A DNA stretch of 64,000 bases, from the NCBI GenBank assembly GCA_965247075.1, contig CBDFGK010000002.1:1364001-1428000 (forward strand). Reading direction: 5' to 3'. This stretch comes from CBDFGK01 sp965247075. Lineage in GTDB: Bacteria; Pseudomonadota; Gammaproteobacteria; Pseudomonadales; Halieaceae. Numbering within the stretch: the stretch's first letter is position 1; every line of letters begins with the position of its first letter. The notes beneath the pieces were generated by a model. The model was not told the origin of the DNA, made no database searches, and saw only the letters and a list, made by a program, of their open reading frames with translations. Below, one piece after another: positions 42,269-51,070 of the stretch. Both the position numbers and the translations under genes were made by a program.

Positions 42269-43674
42269 AGCTATCCAGCGAGCATTTTCTGGACAATGCC
42301 CACGAGGCGCTGGCCAACCAGACCCTGCAACTAAATATGGGCTTGCTGGGCAGGTTTCTTCCTGCCGTGCGCGACAACGCTATCGGTCAGTTGGGGCAGT
42401 TTAAGGAGTTGCGCAGTCATGTTAAGGGGATACGCGACCACACTCTGGACAACTTGGATTACTACTTGCGCCAATACGAAGAGCAGGTGGTACTCAACGG
42501 TGGCCATGTGCACTGGGCCAGGGACAGCGCCGAGTGTAACGATATTGTTTTAAAAATTTGTCAGCAGCACCAGGCGCGCACTGTCGCCAAAGGCAAATCC
42601 ATGATCACCGAGGAGACCGCCCTTACCGAGCACCTGGAAAAAGCCGGTCTGCAAATCACCGAAACCGATCTCGGTGAATATATTATGCAGATCGCAAAGC
42701 AGCCACCCGGCCATATTGTGGGTCCGGCTCTGCACATGGGTATCGATGAGATTCGCGAGCTGTTTATGGAACATCACGATCTTGGTCCGCGCGAACTGCC
42801 AGACGCACCCGCCATGGTGCAGGAGGCTCGCAAAATTTTGCGGGAGCGCTTTCTCAAGGCCGACGTAGGCATCATCGGCGCCAACGCCCTAATCGCTGAA
42901 AATGGCAGCTCGCTGCTGGTTACCAACGAGGGCAACGGCGATTTAGTATCCACACTTCCCAAGGTGCAAATTGTCTGCACCTCCATTGATCGGGTCTTGC
43001 CACGCCCCGAAGACGCCGGCGCCCTGCTCCGCCTACTGGTACGAAGCGCCGTTGGCTCGGTGACCAGCGAGTACGTCAGCTACTACTGCGGACCCCGGCG
43101 CGCGGACGATGTCGATGGTCCCGAGGAATTTCACGTGGTGCTGCTGGACAATCGCCGCAGCGATATTATTGGCGGCAATTACCAGGACATGCTCGCCTGT
43201 ATGCGCTGCGGCGCCTGCCTCAACCACTGCCCGATATATATCGGCACCGGTGGCCAGGCCTATGGCTGGGTGTACCCAGGTCCCATGGGTTCGATCCTGA
43301 CGCCGCTGTTAAAAGGGCTGGAAACAGCCAACGCCCTGCCCAACGCCTGCACCACCTGCGGACGCTGCGCCGAGGTATGCCCCGCTGAGATTCCCCTGCC
43401 CGATCTGCTCCGGGATTTGCGCGCCGAAGAACTGGAGCAAAAACTGTCGCCGGCCAGTTGGCGCTGGGGCATACGATTACACGGCTGGCTGGCACGCGCG
43501 CCCTGGCTGTATCAACTGCTCACCGGTATCGGCGTCAAGCTCATGTACTGGCTGGGTCGCCGCCGCGGCCGCTTGACCAGCTTGTTAATTCCCAACGGCT
43601 GGACCCAGGTTCGCGACCTTCCCGCTCCGCAAAATGGCACCTTTATGAGCCAGTGGAAAAAGGCCAGACGATGA
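42265..43674 (+). CDS. lutB: Lactate utilisation protein B, Fe-S
   Basis: A 469-residue protein with an N-terminal LUD domain and two 4Fe-4S motifs, CMRCGACLNHCPIY and CTTCGRCAEVCPAEIP, near residues 312-375. A C-terminal LutB_C region follows. The GTG start overlaps the lutA stop and the lutC ATG overlaps this stop, so the three genes are translated together. It carries electrons inside the LutABC complex. Confidence 0.94.
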   Translation: MKLSSEHFLDNAHEALANQTLQLNMGLLGRFLPAVRDNAIGQLGQFKELRSHVKGIRDHTLDNLDYYLRQYEEQVVLNGGHVHWARDSAECNDIVLKICQQHQARTVAKGKSMITEETALTEHLEKAGLQITETDLGEYIMQIAKQPPGHIVGPALHMGIDEIRELFMEHHDLGPRELPDAPAMVQEARKILRERFLKADVGIIGANALIAENGSSLLVTNEGNGDLVSTLPKVQIVCTSIDRVLPRPEDAGALLRLLVRSAVGSVTSEYVSYYCGPRRADDVDGPEEFHVVLLDNRRSDIIGGNYQDMLACMRCGACLNHCPIYIGTGGQAYGWVYPGPMGSILTPLLKGLETANALPNACTTCGRCAEVCPAEIPLPDLLRDLRAEELEQKLSPASWRWGIRLHGWLARAPWLYQLLTGIGVKLMYWLGRRRGRLTSLLIPNGWTQVRDLPAPQNGTFMSQWKKARR

Positions 43675-44375
43675 CTGCAGCACAGGCTGAGATACTCGAC
43701 CGGGTGCGCCAGGCACAGTGCGGTTCGAATGACGACTACGAGATACAGCAATCCCTGGCCGCCCTCGGCAGTGCACCGGCCGCGCCGCTGGATTTTGACG
43801 ATGTGCTCGAATCCTTCCTGCTGCGCTTGAGCCGCAATCAGGTCGCGGTGGATTTTGCCGCCAACCGCACCGAGGCCGTACAGCGAATTTCTGACTTTCT
43901 CTATAAAAGACACGCCACCCGCCGGGTAGTCGCCGGACATGATTCCAGGCTGGCGGCCATGCCCTGGCGCGAGGGTGGCGTACTGGTACGCTTTGATGTT
44001 GCGGCACCTGAAGATTCGGCCAGCATCAGCTATGCCAAAATCGCCGTGGCAGAGAGCGGTTCTGTCGTGCTGTTTAGTAGTCGCGATAACCCCGCCACCA
44101 ACAACTGGCTGGTAACTGACCACATCGTTATCGTCGATGGTCAGGACTTGGTAGCCAGCTATGAGGACGCCTGGGCGCACATACGTAACCTGACCGCAGA
44201 TTCCCTCCCCAGGGGAGTTCATTTTATTTCAGGCGCCTCCAGTACTGCTGACATTGGTGGCCACCTGGTAAGGGGGGCACACGGTCCGCAGTGTCTGCAC
44301 ATCGTTTATATAGGCGAAGCTGCCACCGACCTGCAAGCGCGGGTGCTGGAAAAAGCAGCGAACATTAAGGTCTGA
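43671..44375 (+). CDS. lutC: Lactate utilisation protein C
   Basis: A 234-residue LUD-domain protein. Its C-terminal half holds AKIAVAESGSVVLFSS, NNWLVTDHIVIVDGQDLV, SGASSTADIGGHLVRGAHGPQ and LHIVYIG, typical of LutC/YkgG. I use the ATG at 43671 (ATGA overlap with lutB); the frame is open far upstream inside lutB. It completes the L-lactate oxidation complex. Confidence 0.93.
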   Translation: MTAAQAEILDRVRQAQCGSNDDYEIQQSLAALGSAPAAPLDFDDVLESFLLRLSRNQVAVDFAANRTEAVQRISDFLYKRHATRRVVAGHDSRLAAMPWREGGVLVRFDVAAPEDSASISYAKIAVAESGSVVLFSSRDNPATNNWLVTDHIVIVDGQDLVASYEDAWAHIRNLTADSLPRGVHFISGASSTADIGGHLVRGAHGPQCLHIVYIGEAATDLQARVLEKAANIKV

Positions 44376-44514
44376 ATGGAATCAACTGAATACCTTCGTG
44401 AGTGTATTCAACAATGCGGGTTTGAATAGCCATATCAATTGTCCAATCATTGGGTTTACGGATTCAGTTATCTTCCGTATCTTTTTGCTCTATTGCAATC
44501 ACTGGAGTCGACAC

Positions 44515-45378
44515 ATGCACCTGGCATTCAGTTCCATGAACACGCTTAATGACCCAGAGCCCGCCATACTGGCCCAGGCATTGGAGGAGCGCGGTTTCGA
44601 ATCGCTCTGGTACGGCGAGCACAGCCATATTCCCTGCTCGCGCAAAACGCCCTACCCACCCGGTGGAGATCTGCCCACGCCCTACCTCGAAATGATGGAC
44701 CCGTATTTGTCACTGATGGCCGCCGCAGCAGCCACTACCACACTGAAACTCGGTACGGGCATCGCCCTGTTAATGGAGCGGAATATTTTTGCCCAGGCCA
44801 AGACAATTGCCACCCTCGACCGCCTCTCCGGTGGCAGAGTGATGATAGGAACCGGCGTGGGCTGGAACGAGGAAGAGTTCAGCAATGTGAATTTGCACCC
44901 CTTCAACAAGCGTTACGGCGTTCTCAAGGAAACCGTAGCCGCCACCCGCGCCCTATGGACGGAAGAGGAGGCGGAGTATCACGGTGCCTATATCAACTTT
45001 GATAAAGTTTGGGCCAACCCCAAACCCGTGCAAGCCGGTGGGCCGCCCATCTACCTGGGCGCTATGGGCCCGCTGGGTGTAAAACACGCCGCTGGCTGGG
45101 CCGACGGCTGGTATCCCGTGGATGTCGCCCTGCCGGATGTAAAATCCGCACTGGCGAGCTTTCGCCAGTTGGTAGCCGAGCAGGGGCGCGACCCGGACGC
45201 AGTGGCAATTAACCTGCAGATCATGGACACTACCGACCTCGACAAACTCAAGGTTTACCGGGACCTGGGCATTGAGCGTGCCACCATTGGTGTCGCCATG
45301 GAGCTGTGGAACCAACCGGAAGCGGTAATGCCCATGATTGATGAGTTTGCGCGCGTTATCCCGGAACTTAAGGCCTGA
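44515..45378 (+). CDS. LLM-class oxidoreductase, F420-type TIGR03619-like
   Basis: A 287-residue luciferase-like protein: ALEERGFESLWYGEHSHIP, LKLGTGIALLMERNIFAQAKTIATLDRLSGGR, GVGWNEEEF and PPIYLGAMGPLGVKHAAGWADGW. This branch is usually listed as F420-dependent, though many gammaproteobacterial members may use FMN. The ATG at 44515 has GGAG 9 bases upstream and starts at the family N terminus. It is a distinct branch from the LLM protein at 11 kb. Confidence 0.86.
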   Translation: MHLAFSSMNTLNDPEPAILAQALEERGFESLWYGEHSHIPCSRKTPYPPGGDLPTPYLEMMDPYLSLMAAAAATTTLKLGTGIALLMERNIFAQAKTIATLDRLSGGRVMIGTGVGWNEEEFSNVNLHPFNKRYGVLKETVAATRALWTEEEAEYHGAYINFDKVWANPKPVQAGGPPIYLGAMGPLGVKHAAGWADGWYPVDVALPDVKSALASFRQLVAEQGRDPDAVAINLQIMDTTDLDKLKVYRDLGIERATIGVAMELWNQPEAVMPMIDEFARVIPELKA

Positions 45379-45393
45379 CACGGAGACAGACCC

Positions 45394-45457
45394 ATGACAC
45401 GAATTTTCAGCTTCACGCTTGCGCCGCTGCTACTGGCAAGCCCTGCATTCGCCGGAG
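45394..45457 (+). pseudogene. 5' stub of a secreted protein gene, cut by insertion-sequence debris
   Basis: A GGAGAC ribosome site and an ATG open a perfect signal peptide (MTRIFSFTLAPLLLASPAFAG). Right after the cleavage site the sequence switches to an IS3-type transposase fragment in another frame. The mature protein is lost, so its identity cannot be told. It was probably the gene following the LLM oxidoreductase. Confidence 0.6.
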
Positions 45458-45550
45458 TTCAGAAAGGAAGCTTTGGCCCTGGCGGAGAAAATCGACATAC
45501 CGAAGGCCGCCAGGGAACCGGGGCTTCATGGCTCGCAGCTCTACAGTTGA
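45458..45550 (+). mobile_element. IS3-type OrfA fragment
   Basis: The plus-strand frame reads FRKEALALAEKIDIPKAARE, then GLHGSQLYS, ending at a TGA. This is the HTH_Tnp_1-like helix-turn-helix of IS3-family OrfA proteins. Only about 30 codons remain, and it abuts an IS630 fragment in the opposite direction. Confidence 0.65.
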
Positions 45551-45947
45551 GCCACGAAGAACTTGTCGGAATAAAATGAAGACTTACCCTCCTGTTGCGC
45601 GACAGCCACCTCCTCACTTTCTCGTGCTTGTGGGTGCTGTAGTTATCAACTATTAGGTGCAACTCCATTTCTTTCGGCGTTTGCTTCTCTACAGTTTTTA
45701 GAAAAGATAAAAACTCCTGATGCCGATGTCGCTGCCTGCACTGTCCAATAACTTCTCCAGTCGCCACATGTAACGCTGCAAATAGCGTACTTGTACCATG
45801 TCGCTTGTAGTCGTGGGTCATCGTGCCGGCACGCCCTTTCTTCAGCGGAAGGCCCGGCTGGGTGCGATCCAACGCCTGGATAGAAGATTTCTCATCAACA
45901 CAGAAAACCACTGCATTTTCCGGAGGAGATAAATGAAGGACACTACA
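45546..45947 (-). mobile_element. IS630-family transposase fragment
   Basis: The minus frame starts HLSPPENAVVFCVDEKSS (first catalytic Asp), continues IQALDRTQPG and HDYKRHGTSTLFAAL, has the second Asp in HLIVDNYSTHK, and runs to PTSSSWLN. There it breaks exactly at the IS3 fragment. The third acidic residue and the N-terminal HTH domains are missing, so it is inactive. No intact inverted repeats are seen. Confidence 0.85.
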
Positions 45948-46417
45948 GTAGGTTCAACGAGGCCCCTTTGGAGTGCCGGTTGAAGGTAGTTTTGACGGAA
46001 ATTTTGACGATGTTTCAGACCAATACGGTCACGAATTGTAGCAGGCGGTAATTCTTCATTCTCCAGCACCAGAATTAACCGTTCAACTGGGTCGGTGACT
46101 GGGTCGGTAACTGGGTCGGTAACTGGGTCGGTAACTGGGTCGGTAACTGGGTCGGTGACTGGATCCCTACCGGGTTCCTCAGATACCGCTGTCCGCCAGA
46201 TGGTGGTGACAAAACCGCCGTTGAGGGCGAACTCGGGCTCAGGCAGACCTGCGGAGTTGCAGAGGCGGATCATGTCGCCGGTGCCGGTGCCCATACGCTC
46301 GATATATTTGGTCAGATAGAGTGATTCGGCAAGGAGCGGGTCGCCGCGAAGATGCCCGCCGAGTAGATCTCGCTCCCGTGCAAACTCTTTCTGAACACTG
46401 CTGATGAAGATTTTCAT
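45948..46417 (-). pseudogene. DUF4062/RecG-like ATP-binding protein gene, internally deleted and truncated
   Basis: The start MKIFISSVQKEFARERDLL matches DUF4062 proteins. After about 20 residues it jumps to AESLYLTKYIERMGTGTGDMIRLC, the C-terminal part of RecG-like (AlbA_2) ATP-binding proteins. The AlbA_2 and ATPase regions are absent. A run of DPVT repeats and a winged-helix end (ATIRDRIGLKHRQNF) follow, and the frame is then cut by the IS630 fragment after VEPT. Such genes often sit in type I restriction islands, as here. Confidence 0.6.
46086..46157. repeat. 12-bp tandem repeat (six units)
   Basis: Six copies of ACTGGGTCGGTA (first and last end in G), with a further partial copy, encode the DPVT repeats on the minus strand. 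The near identity of units suggests recent expansion by slippage. Confidence 0.95.
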
Positions 46418-46563
46418 GGAGTGCTTCCAATCTCCCCCAAAATCTCCTTCAACGCCTTGTCCGGCGCTGTTGCGGATGGTAATCGCTTTCCTTCGGTCTG
46501 AACTGTCAAGGAATCCTTGACAGTTGCACAAGGGACTGCTGCATAAAGAATAAGTTCACTCAT
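46414..46563 (-). pseudogene. Short ORF made from a duplicated rhuM start
   Basis: A 49-codon frame begins MSELILY exactly like rhuM, then has TVKDSLTVQ (compare VVKDSLTTA in rhuM), and ends KALKEILGEIGSTP before an ATGA overlap with the DUF4062 remnant. It appears to be a collapsed second copy of the rhuM 5' region joined to other sequence. A translated product is possible, a function is not evident. Confidence 0.5.
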
Positions 46564-46678
46564 TGGGCACCGCCGAGTTGTTTGAGAATTTTCCGTAGTA
46601 CCTTATCGGTATCCCGTGTCTCGGTTTCAATATCGTCCAACCCGGCGACAATCTCCGCAATCGGGCGATAGATTTCGG
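46544..46678. repeat. 135-bp duplicate of the hsdM 3' end / rhuM start, copy B
   Basis: This segment copies 47672-47806 in the same orientation with scattered substitutions. It covers the last about 35 codons of hsdM (IVAELDDIE...KILKQLG) and the first seven of rhuM. It lies right behind rhuM. Confidence 0.88.
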
Positions 46679-46689
46679 CTTTCCATCCA

Positions 46690-47691
46690 TCACTTTCTGC
46701 CTTCCTTCTGTTTGAGGTCTTTCTCCAGTTCCTCAATGGCTTTCAAATCTTCGGCATCGGCATCGAGTGTTTCGCTTTGGCGGCGTTTGCTGTCAAAGGT
46801 TTCATAGTGTTGGTGGGCGATGGATTTCATGTCTTCGTGGTTGACCATGCCGGGTCCATGCAGAACGGGTTGTTCGCTGAATTCCAAAAGGCGGTCGATG
46901 TTTTGCCGCCAATAATCAAGTGTGATGTTTTGGCGTTGTTGGGCACGAAGTTCGGCTTGCTCAAGGAAGATGACGACGAGGCGGTTAAGGGTATCAATTT
47001 CGCTTTCAGCGAGGTAATTTTTGGCGACGATGACATCATGCTTTCGCACGCGGGAGCCGCTTCTGGTAGTGAGCGCCATGTTGGGAGCATCGGGGTCGGC
47101 GCGGTCAATGATAAGTTCCGCCGCGGTTTTTCCTGTAGTTGCGAAGAGCAATTTGTTCTGCACCTCGGCGAAGAATATCTGGGTTTCCTGCTCGCGCTGG
47201 CGATAGTCGTTACTGAGGGCAAAGAGGTCGCGAACTTTTTGGTAGAAGCGTTTTTCCGACGCTCGGATTTCGCGGATGCGGGCAAGCAGTTCATCGAAGT
47301 AATCCCAACCGCCGGGGTTCTTGAGGCGTTCATCGTTCATGACGAAACCTTTGACCAGGTATTCGCGCAGGTGGGTGGTTGCCCATTGGCGGAATTGCAC
47401 GCCACGCGGCGAGCGGACGCGGTAGCCAATGGCGAGGATGAGGTCAAGGTTGTAAAGATTGGTTTTGTAGTCTTTGCCGTCTGCGGCAGTTGTCAAGGAA
47501 TCCTTGACAACTGAATCGGGGCTCAATTCTCCGTCCTCAAAGATGTTCCTGGCATGAAGGCTGATATTCTGTTTGCTGGTCTGGAAAAGTTCGGCAATTT
47601 CAACCTGGGTAAGCCAGACGGTGTGCCCGTCAAGGCGCAGGTCAAGGCGGGTCGTACCGTCTTCCGATGTGTAAAGAATGAGTTCGCTCAT
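46690..47691 (-). CDS. RhuM-family protein of a type I restriction island
   Basis: A 333-residue RhuM protein: LYTSEDGTTRLDLRLDGHTVWLTQVEIAELFQTSKQNISLHARNI (KilA-N/HTH-like start), YNLDLILAIGYRVRSPRGVQFRQWAT, then a Fic-like-fold helical C-terminal half. The family often lies inside hsdM-hsdS-hsdR loci; a role in phage defence or virulence is suspected but unproven. Its ATG overlaps the hsdM stop by 4 bases. The first about 100 codons match the family fully and the end is charged and helical. Confidence 0.88.
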   Translation of the reverse strand: MSELILYTSEDGTTRLDLRLDGHTVWLTQVEIAELFQTSKQNISLHARNIFEDGELSPDSVVKDSLTTAADGKDYKTNLYNLDLILAIGYRVRSPRGVQFRQWATTHLREYLVKGFVMNDERLKNPGGWDYFDELLARIREIRASEKRFYQKVRDLFALSNDYRQREQETQIFFAEVQNKLLFATTGKTAAELIIDRADPDAPNMALTTRSGSRVRKHDVIVAKNYLAESEIDTLNRLVVIFLEQAELRAQQRQNITLDYWRQNIDRLLEFSEQPVLHGPGMVNHEDMKSIAHQHYETFDSKRRQSETLDADAEDLKAIEELEKDLKQKEGRK

Positions 47692-47806
47692 TGGGCAACG
47701 CCGAGTTGTTTGAGGATTTTTCGTAGTGCCTTATCAGTATCCCGCGCCTCGCTTTCAATATCGTCCAACTCGGCGACAATCTCCGCAAGCGGGCGATAGG
47801 TTTCAG
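47672..47806. repeat. 135-bp hsdM 3' end / rhuM start, copy A (source)
   Basis: Intact counterpart of 46544-46678, inside the living hsdM-rhuM junction. Confidence 0.88.
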
Positions 47807-49316
47807 CATCTGATGTGTGTATGTAGCGGCTGGGGGAGATGTTGTAGTCGTTCTTCTTCAACTCGGCGTGGGCGACGATGCGGCTGAGTTTTTCTTCTTC
47901 TTTCCAATCAATGAGGGTGTTGGCAATGCGCTTAATATCGTTGTCTGGAATGAAATTCTTGGGGTCACCTTTTTCGAAAATCTGGCTGGCGTTGACGAGC
48001 AGGACCTTGCCCCGCCGCGCCTTCGGTTTGGCCTTGTTGAGGAAGAAGACGATGCCCGGTGCGGTGGTGTTGTAGAAAAGATTTTCGGGCAGGTAGAGGA
48101 CGCTTTCTATGAGATCCTGGTCCACGAACCACTGGCGGACGGTCTTTTCCTTGTTGGCGCCGGCATTGCCGGAGCCGCGGGATGCAGCACCGGTATCCAG
48201 CACCACGGCGGCGCGGCCGGTGGCGTTGAGGCTGGCGTGCATGTGCTGCACCCAGCCCCAGTCGGCGGAGGATTTGCCGGGGAAACCGGCTGCGACGGGG
48301 AAGCGGTTGAGCTCGTCGTTGTCGTAGTCGGCCTCGGTGTACTCGCCCTGATTCCACATGGGATTGGCGATGACGTGGTCGAAGGTGCGGAGTTTGCCGC
48401 GCTGTCGGAACTGGGGATTCTTGAAGGTGTCGCCGATGGCAACCTCGCCCTCCATGTCGTGGATGATCATGTTCATGTTGGCCATGGCCCAGGTCTCGGG
48501 GATGTATTCCTGACCGAACAGGCGCAGCGGCGCATACTGGCGTTTCCCGGCGGCCTTCATTTTCGCCTTCATGGCGAGTTCGCACTTGATGAGGAGGCCG
48601 CCGGAGCCGCAGGTGGGGTCGTAGATTTCCATGCCGGGGTCGGGCGCGAGCACCCGTGCCATGATCTCGCCGACTTGGCCGGGGGTATAGAACTCGCCGG
48701 CGCTCTGGCCGCCGCCCTCGGCGAACTTGCGGATGAGGTATTCGTAACTTTTGCCGATGATGTCGGCTTCGACATCGTCCAGCCCGAGGCGCTTGGTGCT
48801 GACGGCCTCGATGAGGTTGGAGAGGCGGTCGTCGCCGAGGTCGCGTTGGCCGTGGGTGGTGGCGTTGAAGTCAACGCGGTCAATGATGCCCTGCAAAGGT
48901 GGGTTTTCCCGGGCGATGGCGCGCATGTGGGTGGTGACGCCTTCGCCGATCCCGTCGGAGAGGCCGCGGATGACAGACCAGACGGGTTGCTCGGGATCGT
49001 CCGGCACGAGGGGTAGGTAGAAGCGGACAAGTTTGTGGCTGGCTTTGGCAAGTTGGAATGCCTTGTTGCGCGAGCCGACCTTGGCGGCGATACGATTCAA
49101 CTCATCATCAAAGACATCGCAAAGCCGCTTGGTGAAGATGAGGGGGAGGATGTAATCCTTGTATTTGGGCGCGTCCTTGGCGCCGCGAATGGAGCAGGCG
49201 GCGCCCCAGATCCAGGATTCGAGGGGTTTCGAGTTTTCAAGTTCACCCTTCGCTTTATCTGACCCGTTGTGACGAACAGAGCCGGCGCGGGGGTTGTTAT
49301 TCGTTCGCTTGTTCAT
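47688..49316 (-). CDS. hsdM: Type I restriction-modification methyltransferase subunit
   Basis: A 542-residue HsdM: N-terminal HsdM_N helical domain, GGQSAGEFYTPGQVGEIMARVL, SAM motif DPTCGSGGLLIK and catalytic NPMW in the motif IV place (usually NPPF or NPPW). An RGKVLLVNAS strand and helical C terminus follow. It would methylate adenine together with HsdS. Neither hsdS nor hsdR is present in the neighbourhood, so it may be orphaned. Downstream DNA is rearranged. The NPM change is unusual but seen in some members. Confidence 0.93.
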   Translation of the reverse strand: MNKRTNNNPRAGSVRHNGSDKAKGELENSKPLESWIWGAACSIRGAKDAPKYKDYILPLIFTKRLCDVFDDELNRIAAKVGSRNKAFQLAKASHKLVRFYLPLVPDDPEQPVWSVIRGLSDGIGEGVTTHMRAIARENPPLQGIIDRVDFNATTHGQRDLGDDRLSNLIEAVSTKRLGLDDVEADIIGKSYEYLIRKFAEGGGQSAGEFYTPGQVGEIMARVLAPDPGMEIYDPTCGSGGLLIKCELAMKAKMKAAGKRQYAPLRLFGQEYIPETWAMANMNMIIHDMEGEVAIGDTFKNPQFRQRGKLRTFDHVIANPMWNQGEYTEADYDNDELNRFPVAAGFPGKSSADWGWVQHMHASLNATGRAAVVLDTGAASRGSGNAGANKEKTVRQWFVDQDLIESVLYLPENLFYNTTAPGIVFFLNKAKPKARRGKVLLVNASQIFEKGDPKNFIPDNDIKRIANTLIDWKEEEKLSRIVAHAELKKNDYNISPSRYIHTSDAETYRPLAEIVAELDDIESEARDTDKALRKILKQLGVAQ

Positions 49317-49514
49317 GTCTCCGTTTTCCAGGAAAAAGATTTACGGTCAAGCCCGGACAAACGCGACAAAACCGTGCGTTACATTACCGTGCTGATTTTA
49401 TCTAAGTATGCGTCTGTCCGCAGCCTGAAAATGCTAACGACAATCTGGCGCGAAGTATAGAAAATATTAACCGGGTCTATGGCGTTGCTGCGCCTGTCTC
49501 GGGTGTCCAGAAGC

Positions 49515-50702
49515 TTAGAGAACTTTAGCGACCGACTCAGCCAGATAATCAATATTGCTGTGATTCACACCGGCCACGTTGATACGCGACGAGCCCACCA
49601 TGTAGACGCTGAATTCTTCACGCAATCTATCCACCTGAGCCTCACTCAGTCCCAGGAAGGAAAACATGCCCTTTTCCCGGCGTATAAAGCTGAAGTCCGC
49701 ACCGGAGGCCGCGCTGAGTTTTTCATCGAGCAGGCCGCGAAAGCTGTTGATGCGCTCACACATCTGCGCCAACTCCCGGCGCCAGACCTGGCCCAGATGT
49801 TCATCGGTGAGAATTTTACCCGCCAGGATTGCACCGTGAGCCGGTGGCATGGAGTATATTTTGCGCGCCGCCTTCATACCCTGAGATGTCAGTATCTCGG
49901 CGCTGTCGGCGGTTTTTCCGACGAACACAGTCGCACCGGTGCGTTCGCGATAGAGTCCAAGATTTTTCGAACAGGAAGCGGCGATTAATACCTCGGGCAC
50001 CGTTGCCACCATGTGACGCAATCCCCAGGCATCTTCATCCAGACCATCGCCGAGGCCCTGGTAGGCGATATCGATAAAAGGCACCAGGTCGCGCTCTGCA
50101 CAGAGCGCGGCTATTAACTGCCACTGCTGCCGGGATAAATCCGCCCCGCAGGGGTTGTGGCAACAGCCGTGCAGCAACACCACGTCACCGGGCGCCGCTC
50201 GGTGCAGGTCTTCCAGCAGGCCGGCAATATCCACGCCATGGGTGACCGGGTCGTAATAGCGATATTCATTGATTTGCAAACCAACGCTGCCAATCAGCGG
50301 TATATGGTTGGGCCAAGTGGGGCTACTCACCCACACGGCGGCGGAATCACTGGCTGCCTTGACCAGCTCCGTCCCAATGCGCAGGCCGCCACAACCGCCG
50401 GGGGTCTGCACGCTACTAACGCGCCCCTCCAGCAAGGCGGGGCTGTCCGCGCCCAATATCAATTGCTGCAGCCCGGCATTAAAATCCGCATCGCCGGCCT
50501 GGGCGATATAGACCTTGGTCACCTCTTGTTCGGTGACAATCTGCTGGGCCATACGCACCGCTTCAAAAACCGGCGTCGCACCGCTTTCGTCTTTGTAGAC
50601 ACCCACAGTGAGGTCTACCTTGTCGGGGTTTGAATCTTGCTTACACAGGGCCGACAGGCCGAGGATCGGATCTGGGGCTAAGCGCTCTAAATGTTCAAAC
50701 AT
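49515..50702 (-). CDS. Aromatic/aspartate amino acid aminotransferase, class I
   Basis: A 395-residue PLP aminotransferase of the TyrB/AspC type: LTVGVYKDESGATPVFEAV, TPGGCGGLRIG, SSPTWPNH, CCHNPCGADLS, and PLP lysine in SCSKNLGLYRERTG (Lys246). A C-terminal MFSFLGLS and SSRINVAG with the carboxylate-binding arginine complete it. It transfers amino groups between aspartate or aromatic amino acids and 2-oxoglutarate. It lies downstream of a duplicated FAD-oxidase remnant. Confidence 0.95.
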   Translation of the reverse strand: MFEHLERLAPDPILGLSALCKQDSNPDKVDLTVGVYKDESGATPVFEAVRMAQQIVTEQEVTKVYIAQAGDADFNAGLQQLILGADSPALLEGRVSSVQTPGGCGGLRIGTELVKAASDSAAVWVSSPTWPNHIPLIGSVGLQINEYRYYDPVTHGVDIAGLLEDLHRAAPGDVVLLHGCCHNPCGADLSRQQWQLIAALCAERDLVPFIDIAYQGLGDGLDEDAWGLRHMVATVPEVLIAASCSKNLGLYRERTGATVFVGKTADSAEILTSQGMKAARKIYSMPPAHGAILAGKILTDEHLGQVWRRELAQMCERINSFRGLLDEKLSAASGADFSFIRREKGMFSFLGLSEAQVDRLREEFSVYMVGSSRINVAGVNHSNIDYLAESVAKVL

Positions 50703-50871
50703 GATTTTTCCTGCCTGTCAGGCGGCGAGGTAGGGATTGTCTAACAGCTTGATGCCGCGCTCAACCGGCATTTTTACCCAGGCGGATTTATCTACCGGTT
50801 CAGTACGCAAAATTATGATTTTCCAAATAGCCGGCGCAGGTATGGATTGAGCATACGGCCCGGCGGGTCCA
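50478..50871. repeat. 394-bp segmental duplication, copy A
   Basis: This segment spans the aminotransferase 5' end (about 75 codons), the spacer and the last codons of an FAD-oxidase remnant. It matches 52441-52834 with only scattered differences. Next to it, 50869-51037 matches 53120-53288 of the intact oxidase gene, so copy A joins two distant parts of that gene. Confidence 0.9.
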
Positions 50872-51037
50872 GCACATCGCGCAGGCAGTCTACGCCCAAT
50901 TCAGCGGGCACCGTGTATTCCATCTCGGCAAAGCGCACTACCCGCGGGTGTGCCAATACCGCGTAGGAAGGGCCGATGCGATGTTTGGCATCGCCGTAGG
51001 CAAAATCCAGAGTATTGTTGTACACAAAGTCCTTGAT
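50813..51037 (-). pseudogene. Internally deleted copy of the D-arabinono-lactone-oxidase-like gene
   Basis: The frame holds residues corresponding to YNNTLDFAYGDAKHRIG...CLRDVL, joined directly to DPPGRMLNPYLRRLFGKS, the C terminus of the oxidase at 52776-54158. About 95 codons between the two are missing, and the N-terminal FAD domain is absent. It is a dead partial duplicate. Confidence 0.88.
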
Positions 51038-51070
51038 ATACCGGTTCTTCTCCGGTTTTGTGAGTGAAGA

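Noticed and set aside
43458..43670. A longer start for lutC
   Set aside because: The extension lies inside lutB and has no family resemblance, while the ATGA overlap at 43671 fits the operon.
46086..46157. Regular short repeats that might be a CRISPR array
   Set aside because: The 12-bp units are directly tandem without spacers and encode a DPVT protein repeat. No CRISPR array or cas gene is seen in the window.
47817..49016. A 399-codon open frame on the plus strand
   Set aside because: It lies wholly antisense to hsdM and has the low-complexity G/A/V composition expected of a GC-rich shadow frame.
50813..51025. A 70-codon frame as a real small gene
   Set aside because: It is an internally deleted copy of the oxidase at 52776-54158, lacking the FAD-binding part.
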